Shown here one piece after another: positions 1 through 10,763 of a stretch of DNA of 64,000 nucleotides (the first letter of the stretch is position 1; each line of letters starts with the position of its first letter). The notes beneath the pieces were generated by a model. It had not been told where the DNA came from. It searched no databases and worked only from the letters and a program-made list of their open reading frames with translations. A program made the position numbers and the translations under genes. Source of the stretch: Gammaproteobacteria bacterium 39-13 (lineage in GTDB: Bacteria > Pseudomonadota > Gammaproteobacteria > Berkiellales > Berkiellaceae); the NCBI GenBank assembly GCA_001898235.1, contig MKTN01000004.1:62001-126000 (forward strand), given 5' to 3'.

Positions 1-215
1 GAACCAATGACTGGGACAAAAATAATACCAAAACCTAGTATGCTTTGAGGAGTATGTGCATTTTCATTGTAAAAAAAGCTTATTTTATTGATGAAGCATA
101 AATTATGGACTAAAGCGAATAATTTTATGAACAAAATGACACTTAGGCTGACAATGCTCCCTACGACGATAGTGCAAATTATCATGGAGAAACTATTTAT
201 TGGTTTTGATTCCAT
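1..215 (-). CDS. ClC-family chloride channel or Cl-/H+ antiporter, N-terminus (cut by window edge)
   Basis: The frame is open from an ATG at 213-215 to the window edge, giving 71 residues. It begins with a short cytoplasmic stretch, then a membrane helix (about residues 11-30), then a soluble segment containing NKISFFYNENAHTPQS and the start of a second helix with VPVIGS. The order 'long helix, ALVHNL, FFY.N, HTPPS/HTPQS, (I/V)LVPVIG' is what I know from the N-terminus of proteobacterial voltage-gated-type ClC proteins, which exchange or conduct chloride across the inner membrane. The selectivity motifs (GSGIP, GREGP) lie outside the window, so the identification rests on this N-terminal pattern only. 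Confidence 0.72.
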   Translation of the reverse strand, partial: MESKPINSFSMIICTIVVGSIVSLSVILFIKLFALVHNLCFINKISFFYNENAHTPQSILGFGIIFVPVIG

Positions 216-446
216 AAAAACAAAATATCCTACAAGCCCTCAAAATTGAGCTATGGCCATATTATTATTTCGGCTAATTTTATATAGATGTTAGGTGTAT
301 CCACACCTCACACTCCTTAGGATTAGATATTTTTCATTTGGTATTTTAATGCAGATCTTTGAATGTGATTTAAGCAATTTTATGTTTTATTGCATGGGAG
401 GATTATTATTTAACCCAGCTCTTATGGGGGAAGGATGGTAGGTGAA

Positions 447-1043
447 TTACGGTTGATATTGAATTGAAAATTTGCCATTGGGCTTAAGATCAATTTTTAA
501 ATGCGCTAATACTCGACTATTGTTAAAAAAGAACCAATCAAACGTGCCGCCTTCTTTTTCATTATAATCTTTATTCTTTATATATATTTGAACGTCATGT
601 GAACTTATTCCAGCTACTTTTAATGCTGAGTGATAAATATCTACAAATTGTTGCGCCGATATTGCATGATCCGCAAAATATAAAAAATCAACATGTTCTT
701 TTTTTGATTTTTTATCTATAAAAACTTGAAATACAACATCGAATTGTTCTTTCTTTTCAGAAATTTTTCCTATCAGATACAAAAACTGTTCATCCGCGTT
801 TTCTGATGAAAGCTCTTGAAATCCAAGCGGAGCGTAATTAACATGCTCTGCATAAACAAAAGGCTCAAGGGAGTGAGTATAAAAGTATTCTCCGATTTGA
901 TGTGTAATATTTTTTAATTGCTGTTGGCTTAAATTTACTTCTTTAAAATCTTTTTGGTCAATCGCATAAACCAATCGTTGCGTAAGACAAAGTTGAAAGA
1001 AAATGAAGAATATTGAAATAACGACTTTTCTAATATTTATCAT
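447..1043 (-). CDS. Unrecognised secreted protein
   Basis: This 198-residue protein starts with a clear Sec signal peptide: N-terminal MINIRK, then a hydrophobic core to about residue 20, with a likely cut after VYA near residue 27. The mature part is mixed alpha/beta with no motif I recognise; KKSKKEHVDFLYFADHA is the most distinctive stretch. It stands alone, with about 175 bases to the gene upstream on the same strand. Periplasmic or secreted location is inferred from the signal peptide. Function is unknown. Confidence 0.7.
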   Translation of the reverse strand: MINIRKVVISIFFIFFQLCLTQRLVYAIDQKDFKEVNLSQQQLKNITHQIGEYFYTHSLEPFVYAEHVNYAPLGFQELSSENADEQFLYLIGKISEKKEQFDVVFQVFIDKKSKKEHVDFLYFADHAISAQQFVDIYHSALKVAGISSHDVQIYIKNKDYNEKEGGTFDWFFFNNSRVLAHLKIDLKPNGKFSIQYQP

Positions 1044-1220
1044 TTTTGCCTCAACTAGTGGCGGTAATTACGATCTATTAACTTAACTCGGCTGTTTATT
1101 TAAAAACTTAAAGGGCACTAAATGGAGTGTATGTACCCTAAAACATTGGAAGAGAGTGGATAGGCGAATGGTTATGAATTGTGAAAATGTGAAATATGTA
1201 ATGACATATTTGTCATTCAT

Positions 1221-3146
1221 TTATGAACGAGAAGGTTTTTTAGGTACCCATGTGGTTTTTTCTGCAAGAGGAGCCGTTGGCGTAGGCGGTTTGACTTCTT
1301 GTTGAGAGTCCAACAATTTATTTTGTTGAGGTGAAACAACCATTTGCCATTTTCCTTCTTGTCGCGTGTGTTGTTGTTGATAAAGAGATGTGAGTGGCGT
1401 GACTCGTTGTTGAGAAGTGGCTGATACGCCATGAGGGAGCGGCTCAAGAAAATCAGGTGATTGTAATTTTTTCAGTGAAACATTCATTTCTCCTCTCATT
1501 TTCTCAAAATCACTAATAAGTTTAATTTGGGGATATTTTCGGATAAATGTCGTGAGTTTCAAATCTACAGGAATATCAACCTTCTTCTCATTCAAAAGCG
1601 CTGAAGAACATTCATATATTCTGTCAACAAAATTTTGTGCTAATTGCATAAATTTAACTTTATCTTCTAAAGGCATTTTCTTTTCTGGTAACTCTTTTAT
1701 TTCCTGCAAGAGATTATTGAGATCATGTGCTTTGCTTATTTGATTAAAAACAGCAGCTAGATATTTTTCATTAGGAGGGATTGCATCTATTTTTGATTTT
1801 ATCCCCTCAATATTTGCTTGCATAGCTTGTTTTGCTGCAAGCTTATTGTGGAGACTTTCTTTTACTTGTTCGAATGATGCATCTTGGCTAACACCTGCGT
1901 ACATTCTAATGAAAACACCTTTATCGTATTCCGAATCATAATGCATAAGAGGAACCGTATCTATGGCTTCTTCCAGCAATTTATCTGGTGGCAGGTTGTT
2001 GGGGTTTAATTCAATGTGTATTAATAGTTTTTTTAAATTTTCTATATCATCCGTAAAATCAGGCAATCTTCTTTTAATATAATCCCCAACAACTTCAGCC
2101 ATGTCATTGGGTTTGGGAGGCGTGACATGGAATGTACGAACAACGGGAAGATGATCAGAACCATGATAAAGCATCTTTCCCTTTTGACTAGGTTTAAAAT
2201 GCTCATTGCTTACTGTAAAACCATGTTTTACTGCATCCACTTTCAATCCAGTTGCATAGGCAACTCTATCTAAAAAGCCACCTCTAGCAACGTGTTTTCT
2301 TTTGATTTTAGGATCAGGATCATTAACGCTTTTTTCGCCATCAAACATTCCATAAGTACCATCAAGTCTTATATTACCATGCTTTGTCTGCATGCTCGGT
2401 TGCTCCCCGACATCAAATCCATATTTTGCAAAATTTGTTTGATTCATCATGTCTTTAGGTGTTGGTGTGGAACCAAATAATTGGTTTCTTTCGTTAAAAT
2501 CGCCGGTGACAATTCGAAAAGCGCTAGCCTCTTGATAGATATCGCTAAAACTTTTAGGTTCGCTCGTTTTTAGATTCGAACGCTCTAAAAACTTATTAGC
2601 ATGAGCTCGACGTTTTTGATCTTTATTGGCATCAAAATGTCCACCTGATGCAGAGATATTCATCAGCGTTTTACCTTGTCCGTCGGTCAGCTTTCCACTT
2701 ATTGTAATGATAGATTTGTTAACTTTTTTATCCTTTTTAGGATTAACGACTTGATAGTCGATTCGTGCAGTGGCATCTTTTAATTGATAAGGCTTTCTGA
2801 CGAGAATTGCTGTGCTTACACGATTTTGATTTGTTGTTAATGCTCTAAGTAGAGTTCTTGCGCTATTATTGGCACCTGCCATCGTTGTGTGAAATTGTGG
2901 CTGTTTGGTGACGACCAATTCATATTCTGTTTCACCTTTCTTTCTTGCTTCCTCATTCAATTTAGCAAGCAATAAGTCTTGTAAACGCTTGCCGTTTGGT
3001 GCCAATTCTTCTTGTGTGCTAATAGAAATTACTGTCGGGGGAGGGGAAGCTTCAATTTGCGAAAAAATATCATTCAACGCTTCTTTAGAAGCAGGTTTAT
3101 TACCCATATTCCAAGTCAGAGCTTGAATAGTAATGGGACTAGGCAT
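1221..3146 (-). CDS. Endonuclease/exonuclease/phosphatase (EEP) family protein, possible inositol-polyphosphate 5-phosphatase-like effector
   Basis: The first 350 of 641 residues carry the EEP catalytic series: TWNMG (11-15), QEE (45-47) as metal ligand, GDFNER (D216, N218), and the C-terminal SDHLPV (D331-H332). EEP enzymes hydrolyse phosphodiester or phosphomonoester bonds with Mg2+; inositol 5-phosphatases and some nucleases share the fold. Residues 350-600 are helical with coiled-coil character, and the tail is Pro/Gln-rich. There is no signal peptide. A long helical extension after a phosphatase domain resembles translocated effectors of Legionella relatives, but that is inference. A DNase or sphingomyelinase-like activity is not excluded. 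Confidence 0.75.
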   Translation of the reverse strand: MPSPITIQALTWNMGNKPASKEALNDIFSQIEASPPPTVISISTQEELAPNGKRLQDLLLAKLNEEARKKGETEYELVVTKQPQFHTTMAGANNSARTLLRALTTNQNRVSTAILVRKPYQLKDATARIDYQVVNPKKDKKVNKSIITISGKLTDGQGKTLMNISASGGHFDANKDQKRRAHANKFLERSNLKTSEPKSFSDIYQEASAFRIVTGDFNERNQLFGSTPTPKDMMNQTNFAKYGFDVGEQPSMQTKHGNIRLDGTYGMFDGEKSVNDPDPKIKRKHVARGGFLDRVAYATGLKVDAVKHGFTVSNEHFKPSQKGKMLYHGSDHLPVVRTFHVTPPKPNDMAEVVGDYIKRRLPDFTDDIENLKKLLIHIELNPNNLPPDKLLEEAIDTVPLMHYDSEYDKGVFIRMYAGVSQDASFEQVKESLHNKLAAKQAMQANIEGIKSKIDAIPPNEKYLAAVFNQISKAHDLNNLLQEIKELPEKKMPLEDKVKFMQLAQNFVDRIYECSSALLNEKKVDIPVDLKLTTFIRKYPQIKLISDFEKMRGEMNVSLKKLQSPDFLEPLPHGVSATSQQRVTPLTSLYQQQHTRQEGKWQMVVSPQQNKLLDSQQEVKPPTPTAPLAEKTTWVPKKPSRS

Positions 3147-3578
3147 AGCACCTTCTTATAAAACTTTGTTCTCTATCTAATAGTGACAAAAAATGCTTGA
3201 AAAAGTTTCAGTTTAAAGAGGAGATGCACTCAAATTAAAACTAAGACACAATACAATGAGTTTGTATAGGCTAGGAGGCTTTTTTAATACCAATCACCAA
3301 GTGCATTTCTGGTCGGAAAACTAAATCTATCATACTGATACTTCACATTTAATCGAAAGCAGAAGGTAAATTCCTGCACATTAAATATTCTTTAATATGA
3401 ACATAAATTCATGAGGTTTCACGGCTTGAATTACTGCTGTTTTAGCCTAAAATGATCGCTTTTTGACATAATTTTTCTAATTTAAAACCTTCAAATCACC
3501 TTCCCACAACCTTTTTCCTAACAAAATGATTAAATTCGATTGTCATTGTGAAGAAAATTGTACTTATCGAGGATTGAC
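3147..3578. other. Divergent intergenic region
   Basis: About 430 AT-rich bases between two divergently read genes; promoters for both must lie here. I see a TTGACA at 3463-3468 (+) but no convincing -10 at the right spacing, and no gene or long inverted repeat. Confidence 0.5.
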
Positions 3579-4520
3579 ATGCTTAACTTTACTCAGACAC
3601 ACCAAGTAACAAAAACCGATCTTTTTAAGAACTTTATAGCTGACGCAAACGAACACGACATTGTAAAAGCTAAACAATCAGTAAATGCAGCACCAGTAAA
3701 TGCTAAGGCCTGGAATGATCTTGGTGTAACATACTATAAGCATTATCGTGAGAATCTGAGCTATAAAATCAATTATTTGTTATGTTTTGAAAGAGCATTT
3801 CGTTTGGAGCCGAACAATGTAGAATACTTATATCAATACTGGACGCTTAGAGGTAATGCTGAAACTGATTTAAAAAAGGCAATGGCATGTTATGCCCAAG
3901 TAGTTTCATGCAATGCTCTGAGCAATAAAAAGCAAGGCCATTTATGGAATGCTATTGCAGCTAAATATGCAGAGTTTGATTTAGGGTTCAGTGCCTTCTA
4001 TTGTTTATTTTATTCCCAACACCTAGATTATTTTAATGTAAATACGTGGTGGTGGCTTAAACATATCTATCAGAATCACCTGGTTGATGAAGAAAGAGCA
4101 ATAATATGTTCCGCGAATATCGAACGCCTTAATCAATTTTTGTTACCTTTACCATTAGTTGATGATCGCATGCCTATTAATAAAGACAGTGGTGATCCTC
4201 TTTGCCCCGATTTAAATATTTTGAATACTTTTCCTAAAACAGAGTCGATACTTCCTATACCTTCTCTTACTGCATACTTAGAAAATCGCAGGGTTTTAGA
4301 GTTACCTTCTACATTTATTGATGTGCAAGTACTAAAAAATAAAATTATTGCGTTACAGTCAAAACTTGAAAAATTAACTCAAACAGTTCAAATGAAAGAA
4401 AAAAGACTAGACGAACTCGAAAGAGCTAATAGTAATCAAACAGCTGCACGTAGAGTGCTCTCCGGAGAAACAGAGGTTAAATCGACTATAAGAACAGTAA
4501 AAAGATATGGAATGAGATAA
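3579..4520 (+). CDS. TPR-like protein with C-terminal coiled coil
   Basis: The ATG at 3579 is preferred over an in-frame TTG at 3558 because a GAGG lies about seven bases before it; this gives 313 residues. Residues about 35-130 contain degenerate tetratricopeptide repeats (AWNDLGVTYYKHYRE, YLLCFERAFRLEPNN, AMACYAQVVSCNA), a scaffold for protein-protein contacts. Residues 250-300 are a heptad-rich coiled coil (KIIALQSKLEKLTQTVQ). There is no signal peptide or membrane segment. The function is unknown; an adaptor or effector role is possible. Confidence 0.75.
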   Translation: MLNFTQTHQVTKTDLFKNFIADANEHDIVKAKQSVNAAPVNAKAWNDLGVTYYKHYRENLSYKINYLLCFERAFRLEPNNVEYLYQYWTLRGNAETDLKKAMACYAQVVSCNALSNKKQGHLWNAIAAKYAEFDLGFSAFYCLFYSQHLDYFNVNTWWWLKHIYQNHLVDEERAIICSANIERLNQFLLPLPLVDDRMPINKDSGDPLCPDLNILNTFPKTESILPIPSLTAYLENRRVLELPSTFIDVQVLKNKIIALQSKLEKLTQTVQMKEKRLDELERANSNQTAARRVLSGETEVKSTIRTVKRYGMR

Positions 4521-4546
4521 CTCGACCCGGAACAAAACTGCCTACT

Positions 4547-4562
4547 CCCCGCGAAAGCGGGG
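4547..4562. repeat. GC-rich hairpin, REP-like or terminator
   Basis: CCCCGC, a GAAA loop and GCGGGG form a perfect 6-bp stem closed by a GNRA tetraloop just after the TPR-protein gene. It sits in a short GC-rich island (TCCCCGC...GCGGGGTTCCAG) that looks like the palindromic units dispersed in many bacterial genomes. The TTTTTAA at 4575-4581 is too far downstream for a textbook terminator. Confidence 0.55.
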
Positions 4563-4597
4563 TTCCAGAGTCATTTTTAATTAAACTAGAAAACCTA

Positions 4598-4628
4598 TTG
4601 ACCCTATAGTTACTATATACCTTACCTT
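4598..4628 (+). promoter_or_regulatory. MerR-type promoter with 19-bp spacer and operator dyad
   Basis: TTGACC (4598-4603) and a weak -10 TACCTT (4623-4628) are separated by 19 bases. The spacer holds the perfect dyad TATAGT-T-ACTATA (4605-4617). An over-long spacer with a central dyad is the hallmark of promoters activated by MerR-family regulators, and the next gene encodes one, so autoregulation is likely. Confidence 0.6.
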
Positions 4629-4649
4629 TAATCAGAAGGAGGTAAAACG

Positions 4650-5624
4650 ATGACCGAGTGGTATGTAAAAGACTTAAGCGAACTAACTGGTATATCGGTG
4701 CAGACTTTGCATCATTATGATCGGATTGATTTGCTAAAACCTTCTATACGTTTACCTAATGGTTATCGAATTTACGCCGAAGGAGATTTGTTACGCCTAC
4801 AACAGATTATTGCCTTAAAGTTCTTTGGTTTTGAATTATCTCAAATTAAAGCACTACTCGCAGGCAATGCGAGGGCTATTGAGCATTTTTCAGTTCAAGC
4901 CAAATTATTGGAAAAAAAGGCAACAGCCTTACTTGATGCAAGTAATACGCTTAAGCAAATAATTGCCGAGTCTGTAGACGATAAACCTATCTCTTGGGAA
5001 GCTATTATTAAACTGATTGAGGTATATCGTATGTCGCAACAACTTGAACATTCTTGGGTGAAAGAAATATTTACACAAGAAGAATTAAAGCAATATGCAG
5101 CTTTTGAAACTGAATTGAAAGCCAATACCAATCCTGAACAAAGAACCGCTTTTGAAAAAACTTGGGCTAATTTAGTAGAAGAAATGAAAAGTAATCTTGA
5201 CAATGATCCAACGTCAGCGGTGGGAATTGCCTTGGGTAAAAAATGTATGGATTGGCTGAATACTGTTTATGGCAAAAAATATGCTCATTTGCGCACTAAG
5301 AAATTTGAGAAAGGGTTTGCAGAAGGGAAGGGATTGGATGAAGTGGGCTTAACACCTCAAATTGTGTCTTGGATGGATAAAGCAATAGATGCATATTGGA
5401 AGGATCGTATTTATAAAATTTTGAACCAAGTGGGAACAGGCGTTTCTGATGAAACCATTTTTAAACTTTGGAATGAAGCACTTGAGGATCTATATGGAGA
5501 AGACAACGCTCGTAAAAAAGCCATTTATGACATTGCATTAACTGACGACAATGTGAGTGAAAAAGCAAAGGAATGGCTAAAAACTTTACGAGAGTTAGTA
5601 GAAGCAAATCGCCATTTATTATAA
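4650..5624 (+). CDS. MerR-family regulator with TipAS-like ligand domain
   Basis: Residues 4-72 are a MerR winged helix: VKDLSELTGISVQTLHHYDR, the NGYR wing and a LQQIIALKFFGF segment. A dimerisation helix follows. The C-terminal ~200 residues are helical, with KKCMDWLNTVYG and FAEGKGLDEVGLTPQI, which resembles the TipAS drug-binding domain. Members bind spacer dyads and untwist a 19-bp promoter when ligand is present. At 324 residues it is longer than typical TipA-L (about 250). A strong AGGAGG sits six bases before the ATG. The ligand is unknown. No target gene other than itself is adjacent. Confidence 0.85.
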   Translation: MTEWYVKDLSELTGISVQTLHHYDRIDLLKPSIRLPNGYRIYAEGDLLRLQQIIALKFFGFELSQIKALLAGNARAIEHFSVQAKLLEKKATALLDASNTLKQIIAESVDDKPISWEAIIKLIEVYRMSQQLEHSWVKEIFTQEELKQYAAFETELKANTNPEQRTAFEKTWANLVEEMKSNLDNDPTSAVGIALGKKCMDWLNTVYGKKYAHLRTKKFEKGFAEGKGLDEVGLTPQIVSWMDKAIDAYWKDRIYKILNQVGTGVSDETIFKLWNEALEDLYGEDNARKKAIYDIALTDDNVSEKAKEWLKTLRELVEANRHLL

Positions 5625-5819
5625 ATATGAGAAAGGTGAGCGGCTGCTTTTTTATATCAATGAATAACAAAAGGCATGCCACTCATCCCTAATCGTTTTT
5701 TACCCCATACTTTGGCGATAGAGTGAGTAGCCTCACCAGTATTTGCATTTAAAAATTTGCATCAGAAAATACTAGACATTCCCCAATCAGACTTGATAAA
5801 TATTAATTGCCTAACATGA

Positions 5820-8066
<2,247 letters not shown>

Positions 8067-8072
8067 TTTTTT

Positions 8073-8102
8073 AGATTGTCCCGACAAGTGTTGGGACAAT
8101 CT
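8073..8102 (+). terminator. Hairpin after katG
   Basis: AGATTGTCCC and GGGACAATCT form a perfect 10-bp stem around a 10-base loop, seven bases past the katG stop. There is no T-run on the 3' side, so it may act with other factors or as an mRNA end stabiliser. Confidence 0.55.
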
Positions 8103-8154
8103 ACAGCCATTAAAAGCTGATTGAAATTAAATAAATCTGAGCGGAGTAATTTAA

Positions 8155-8361
8155 ATGTTTAAGCGCGATGTAGTCATTTTTTTAGCAGGTGCAGAATTTT
8201 TTCATACATTAAGCCATATTATTTTGCCATTTTTTATTAAATTACCTTTGGATATGAAATTTATGGTTTTTACAGCATCATTAAATAAATGGACAATTGT
8301 TATTAACGCTCTTATCACTATTGGTTTGTTGTGGTGGGCAAGTCGAATGAAATCAAAATAG
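8155..8361 (+). CDS. Small two-helix membrane protein
   Basis: A 68-residue protein with a first hydrophobic helix around residues 7-28 (containing AEFFHTLSHIILPFF) and a second around 44-63 (TIVINALITIGLLWWAS), ending in a basic RMKSK tail. A GGAG lies upstream of the ATG at a usable distance. A strong terminator follows. The function is unknown. Position after katG with its own terminator suggests an independent or read-through unit. Confidence 0.7.
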   Translation: MFKRDVVIFLAGAEFFHTLSHIILPFFIKLPLDMKFMVFTASLNKWTIVINALITIGLLWWASRMKSK

Positions 8362-8398
8362 TTCTTAGCAATATTTAAAGGAATATTCCCTTAATATT

Positions 8399-8432
8399 AA
8401 AATTGCATAGAATAACTGTTCTATGCAATTTT
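8399..8432 (+). terminator. Rho-independent-type terminator
   Basis: AAAATTGCATAGAA and TTCTATGCAATTTT form a perfect 14-bp stem around TAACTG, ending in a T-run. It lies just past the small membrane protein. The A-rich 5' arm also makes it usable for the convergent ohr gene. Confidence 0.8.
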
Positions 8433-8513
8433 ATGGGTAATCGGGGGCCACTTTTGGAAACTTCAAGCAGTTTTACTTGTTCTAGCCCCAATGACGTTTT
8501 ATTTATGTTTGTG

Positions 8514-8933
8514 TTACTTCACGTGTAATGTTACATCAATATTGCCTCGTGTCGCTTTTGAATAAGGACAAATTTGATGAGCAGTTTCCATGAGATGTTG
8601 GCTCGTGTCCTTATCAACGCCAGTTAAATTGCCGGTTAATGCAACTTGTAAATTGAAACCACCTTGATCGTCTTGCATCAATTTAACATCTGCTGTGATT
8701 TCAACATCTGCATCTTTAAGCGAAATTTTTTGTTGACGTGCAGCGAGCATTAAAGCGCCACCAAAACACGCAGCGTATCCACAAGCAAATAATTGTTCTG
8801 GGTTATTACCTTCCCCTTTACCTCCTAAACCCGTGGGTAAGCCCAATTTTGCTGAGAATTGACCGTCTTCAGTGTGAACATTCCCGCCACGTCCGCCAAC
8901 TGCTATCCCTTTGGTTTCATACAGTGTTTTCAT
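8514..8933 (-). CDS. ohr: Organic hydroperoxide resistance protein Ohr (OsmC family)
   Basis: Ohr is a thiol peroxidase that reduces organic and fatty-acid hydroperoxides in the cytoplasm. The 139-residue length is standard. The peroxidatic cysteine is C56 in CGYAACFGGA, the resolving cysteine is C122 in ICPYSKATRGN, and R15 with E46 are the usual partners. The TRGN ending of the second motif is specific to Ohr over OsmC. An extra cysteine, C51, lies five residues before the peroxidatic one. Convergent with katG across the 8399 terminator, so two peroxide defences sit side by side, although no OhrR gene is adjacent. Confidence 0.96.
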   Translation of the reverse strand: MKTLYETKGIAVGGRGGNVHTEDGQFSAKLGLPTGLGGKGEGNNPEQLFACGYAACFGGALMLAARQQKISLKDADVEITADVKLMQDDQGGFNLQVALTGNLTGVDKDTSQHLMETAHQICPYSKATRGNIDVTLHVK

Positions 8934-9092
8934 GCTAATGCTCCTGCTGCTTTTAACAATAATACCACTATAGACAATTTGTTATATGAGATCTGTATGC
9001 CCTATATTAGATCAGGTAAAAAGTAAAGATATGGCTTTTTTGAAACATTAATCATTTACAGCTACGCTTTTTTAAGAAACTCTGATGAGATA

Positions 9093-9749
9093 TTGAGAGT
9101 GCGCACTAGAACCTTAGATTTGCAAAAAATCCTGCAAAGTAGATATTTGATTCTACTAATATCTCTATTAGTAATGATATTGGTGCTGCCTTTCTTTAAT
9201 GAGCTGCTGTTGAGCAAAATCATTCTTGGTGGTTTCTTTCTGTTTATTCTTGCGGGTATTTCGTATGGCGTAAATGATAGACGTCACATGTTCATTTTTA
9301 TTCTTTTAGGTTTGGTTGCGCTCGGACTGAATGTTGCTGCGGTTGCATTTGCACCGTTACATATCATCAGTAAATTTTTATTTATTATTTTCTATCTTTA
9401 TGCCATGACATTATTTTGTAAGCACATTTATGCAAGCAAAGTATTAACGGCAGATATATTACTTGGTTCGGTTTGTATTTATTTGCTTATTGGTATTATT
9501 TTTTCTTTGATTTATATGCTGATCCAGGCTTTCACCTTTAATTCAATTGTTTATCTAACAACGAATACACCGGTGACGAATCCCATAGATTTTTATTATT
9601 TTAGTTTTACAACTTTAACAACAGTTGGTTTTGGGGATATTGTTATCCAAAATGGATTGGGTAAAAGCATAGTGATCATCGAAAGTGTGATAGGTACGTT
9701 TTATATAGCCATTATTGTTGCCCGCCTTGTTGCTTTATTCCGTCGTTAA
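9093..9749 (+). CDS. Potassium-channel-like membrane protein
   Basis: A 218-residue inner-membrane protein. Four or more hydrophobic helices fill residues 18-140, then a pore unit with SFTTLTTVGFGD, whose TVGFGD is the K+ selectivity filter, then a final helix (IVIIESVIGTFYIAIIVA). This is the ion-channel 2 (PF07885-type) arrangement without a regulatory RCK domain or voltage-sensor charges. The start is TTG at 9093 or GTG at 9099; TGATGAGA just upstream could serve either. The ligand and gating signal are unknown. Confidence 0.85.
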   Translation: MRVRTRTLDLQKILQSRYLILLISLLVMILVLPFFNELLLSKIILGGFFLFILAGISYGVNDRRHMFIFILLGLVALGLNVAAVAFAPLHIISKFLFIIFYLYAMTLFCKHIYASKVLTADILLGSVCIYLLIGIIFSLIYMLIQAFTFNSIVYLTTNTPVTNPIDFYYFSFTTLTTVGFGDIVIQNGLGKSIVIIESVIGTFYIAIIVARLVALFRR

Positions 9750-9901
9750 TGCGATTACAAATGGTGCAATATCAATTTTTATTAAAATGCGTGTCCCCTT
9801 CTTTTGTCTTGTTAGATGGGCAGCTTATCTGATTTTATACCTTCGTTTTTATAATCTTGTACAATACTTCATTTTTATAATGGCTCTAGGTATGGTGCAT
9901 A

Positions 9902-10600
9902 ATGATACATTTTTTACAACAATGTATTAATGTTTCTGATCCAGAAAAAATGCTGGATATGGAAAGCTTTAATCAATTTCCTGCGCATGTTTATTTAAAA
10001 TCATTAAAAGGGAAAAGTTTGCGCTATATTGGTGGCAATGAACAATTTGCAATTGATGCAGGATATGAAAGTGCAAAGAATTTATTGGGACAAACAGATT
10101 TTGATGTATGGCCAAGTGTTGCTGATAAATTGATTGCCAATGATAATAAAATCATTTTAATGAAAAAACCTATGAATTTCTTTGTGAATGGTAACATGCC
10201 TGATGGCAGTGAAATTCAGGCAATTAGCCAAAAAATCCCATTATATACTCGAAAAAATAAAATTCATGGTGTTTTTGGTATTTCATTAATTTTAAAGAAA
10301 GGAGAAGAATCTTTTATAGAACCCCCTTCTGACGCTCAGCATGATGAGTTTAATCTTCTTTCTCGTTTGGTTTCTCCTTCTAGAGGAATCAAATTTCAAG
10401 GCTTAAGTCAACGACAATCAGATTGCTTGTACTGGCTTATAAAGGGAATGACGATGAAAATGATTGCTGCTAAATTAAACCTTTCCATTAAAACAGTTGA
10501 GCATTATTTAGACGCAGTGAAAGCTAAATTAAGATGCCATACGCGCGCAGAATTAATTGAAAAAGGGATCCGACTCTTCAAATCAGAATTTGTGGAATAG
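9902..10600 (+). CDS. PAS-LuxR transcription regulator
   Basis: Residues 15-130 have a PAS-like sensor core (FPAHVYLKSLKGKSLRYIGG, LLGQTDFDVWP, MPDGSEIQAISQKIPLY). Residues 165-228 are a LuxR/GerE helix-turn-helix: LSQRQSDCLYWLIKGMTMKM, then IAAKLNLSIKTVEHYL, the recognition helix. Such proteins sense a small molecule or redox state and bind DNA as dimers. There is no receiver aspartate, so it is not a classical response regulator. The ribosome-binding site before the first ATG is weak, so a slightly later start is possible. The target is unknown. Confidence 0.85.
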   Translation: MIHFLQQCINVSDPEKMLDMESFNQFPAHVYLKSLKGKSLRYIGGNEQFAIDAGYESAKNLLGQTDFDVWPSVADKLIANDNKIILMKKPMNFFVNGNMPDGSEIQAISQKIPLYTRKNKIHGVFGISLILKKGEESFIEPPSDAQHDEFNLLSRLVSPSRGIKFQGLSQRQSDCLYWLIKGMTMKMIAAKLNLSIKTVEHYLDAVKAKLRCHTRAELIEKGIRLFKSEFVE

Positions 10601-10763
10601 ATGCTAAATAATTGTAGTTTTTATATTAATCAAATTTAGATAAAAACGCGTCTTTTGCCCCATCACTATGGGGGATTTATTCCCCTAATATTTGAAAATC
10701 AAACTAAGTTATAATACCTACCGATAAAACATTCAGCTTGCATTTTATTGTAGGAACATGCTC

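Noticed and set aside
9857-9881. Promoter TTGTAC...TATAAT before the PAS-LuxR gene
   Set aside because: The spacer is 13 bases, too short for sigma70.
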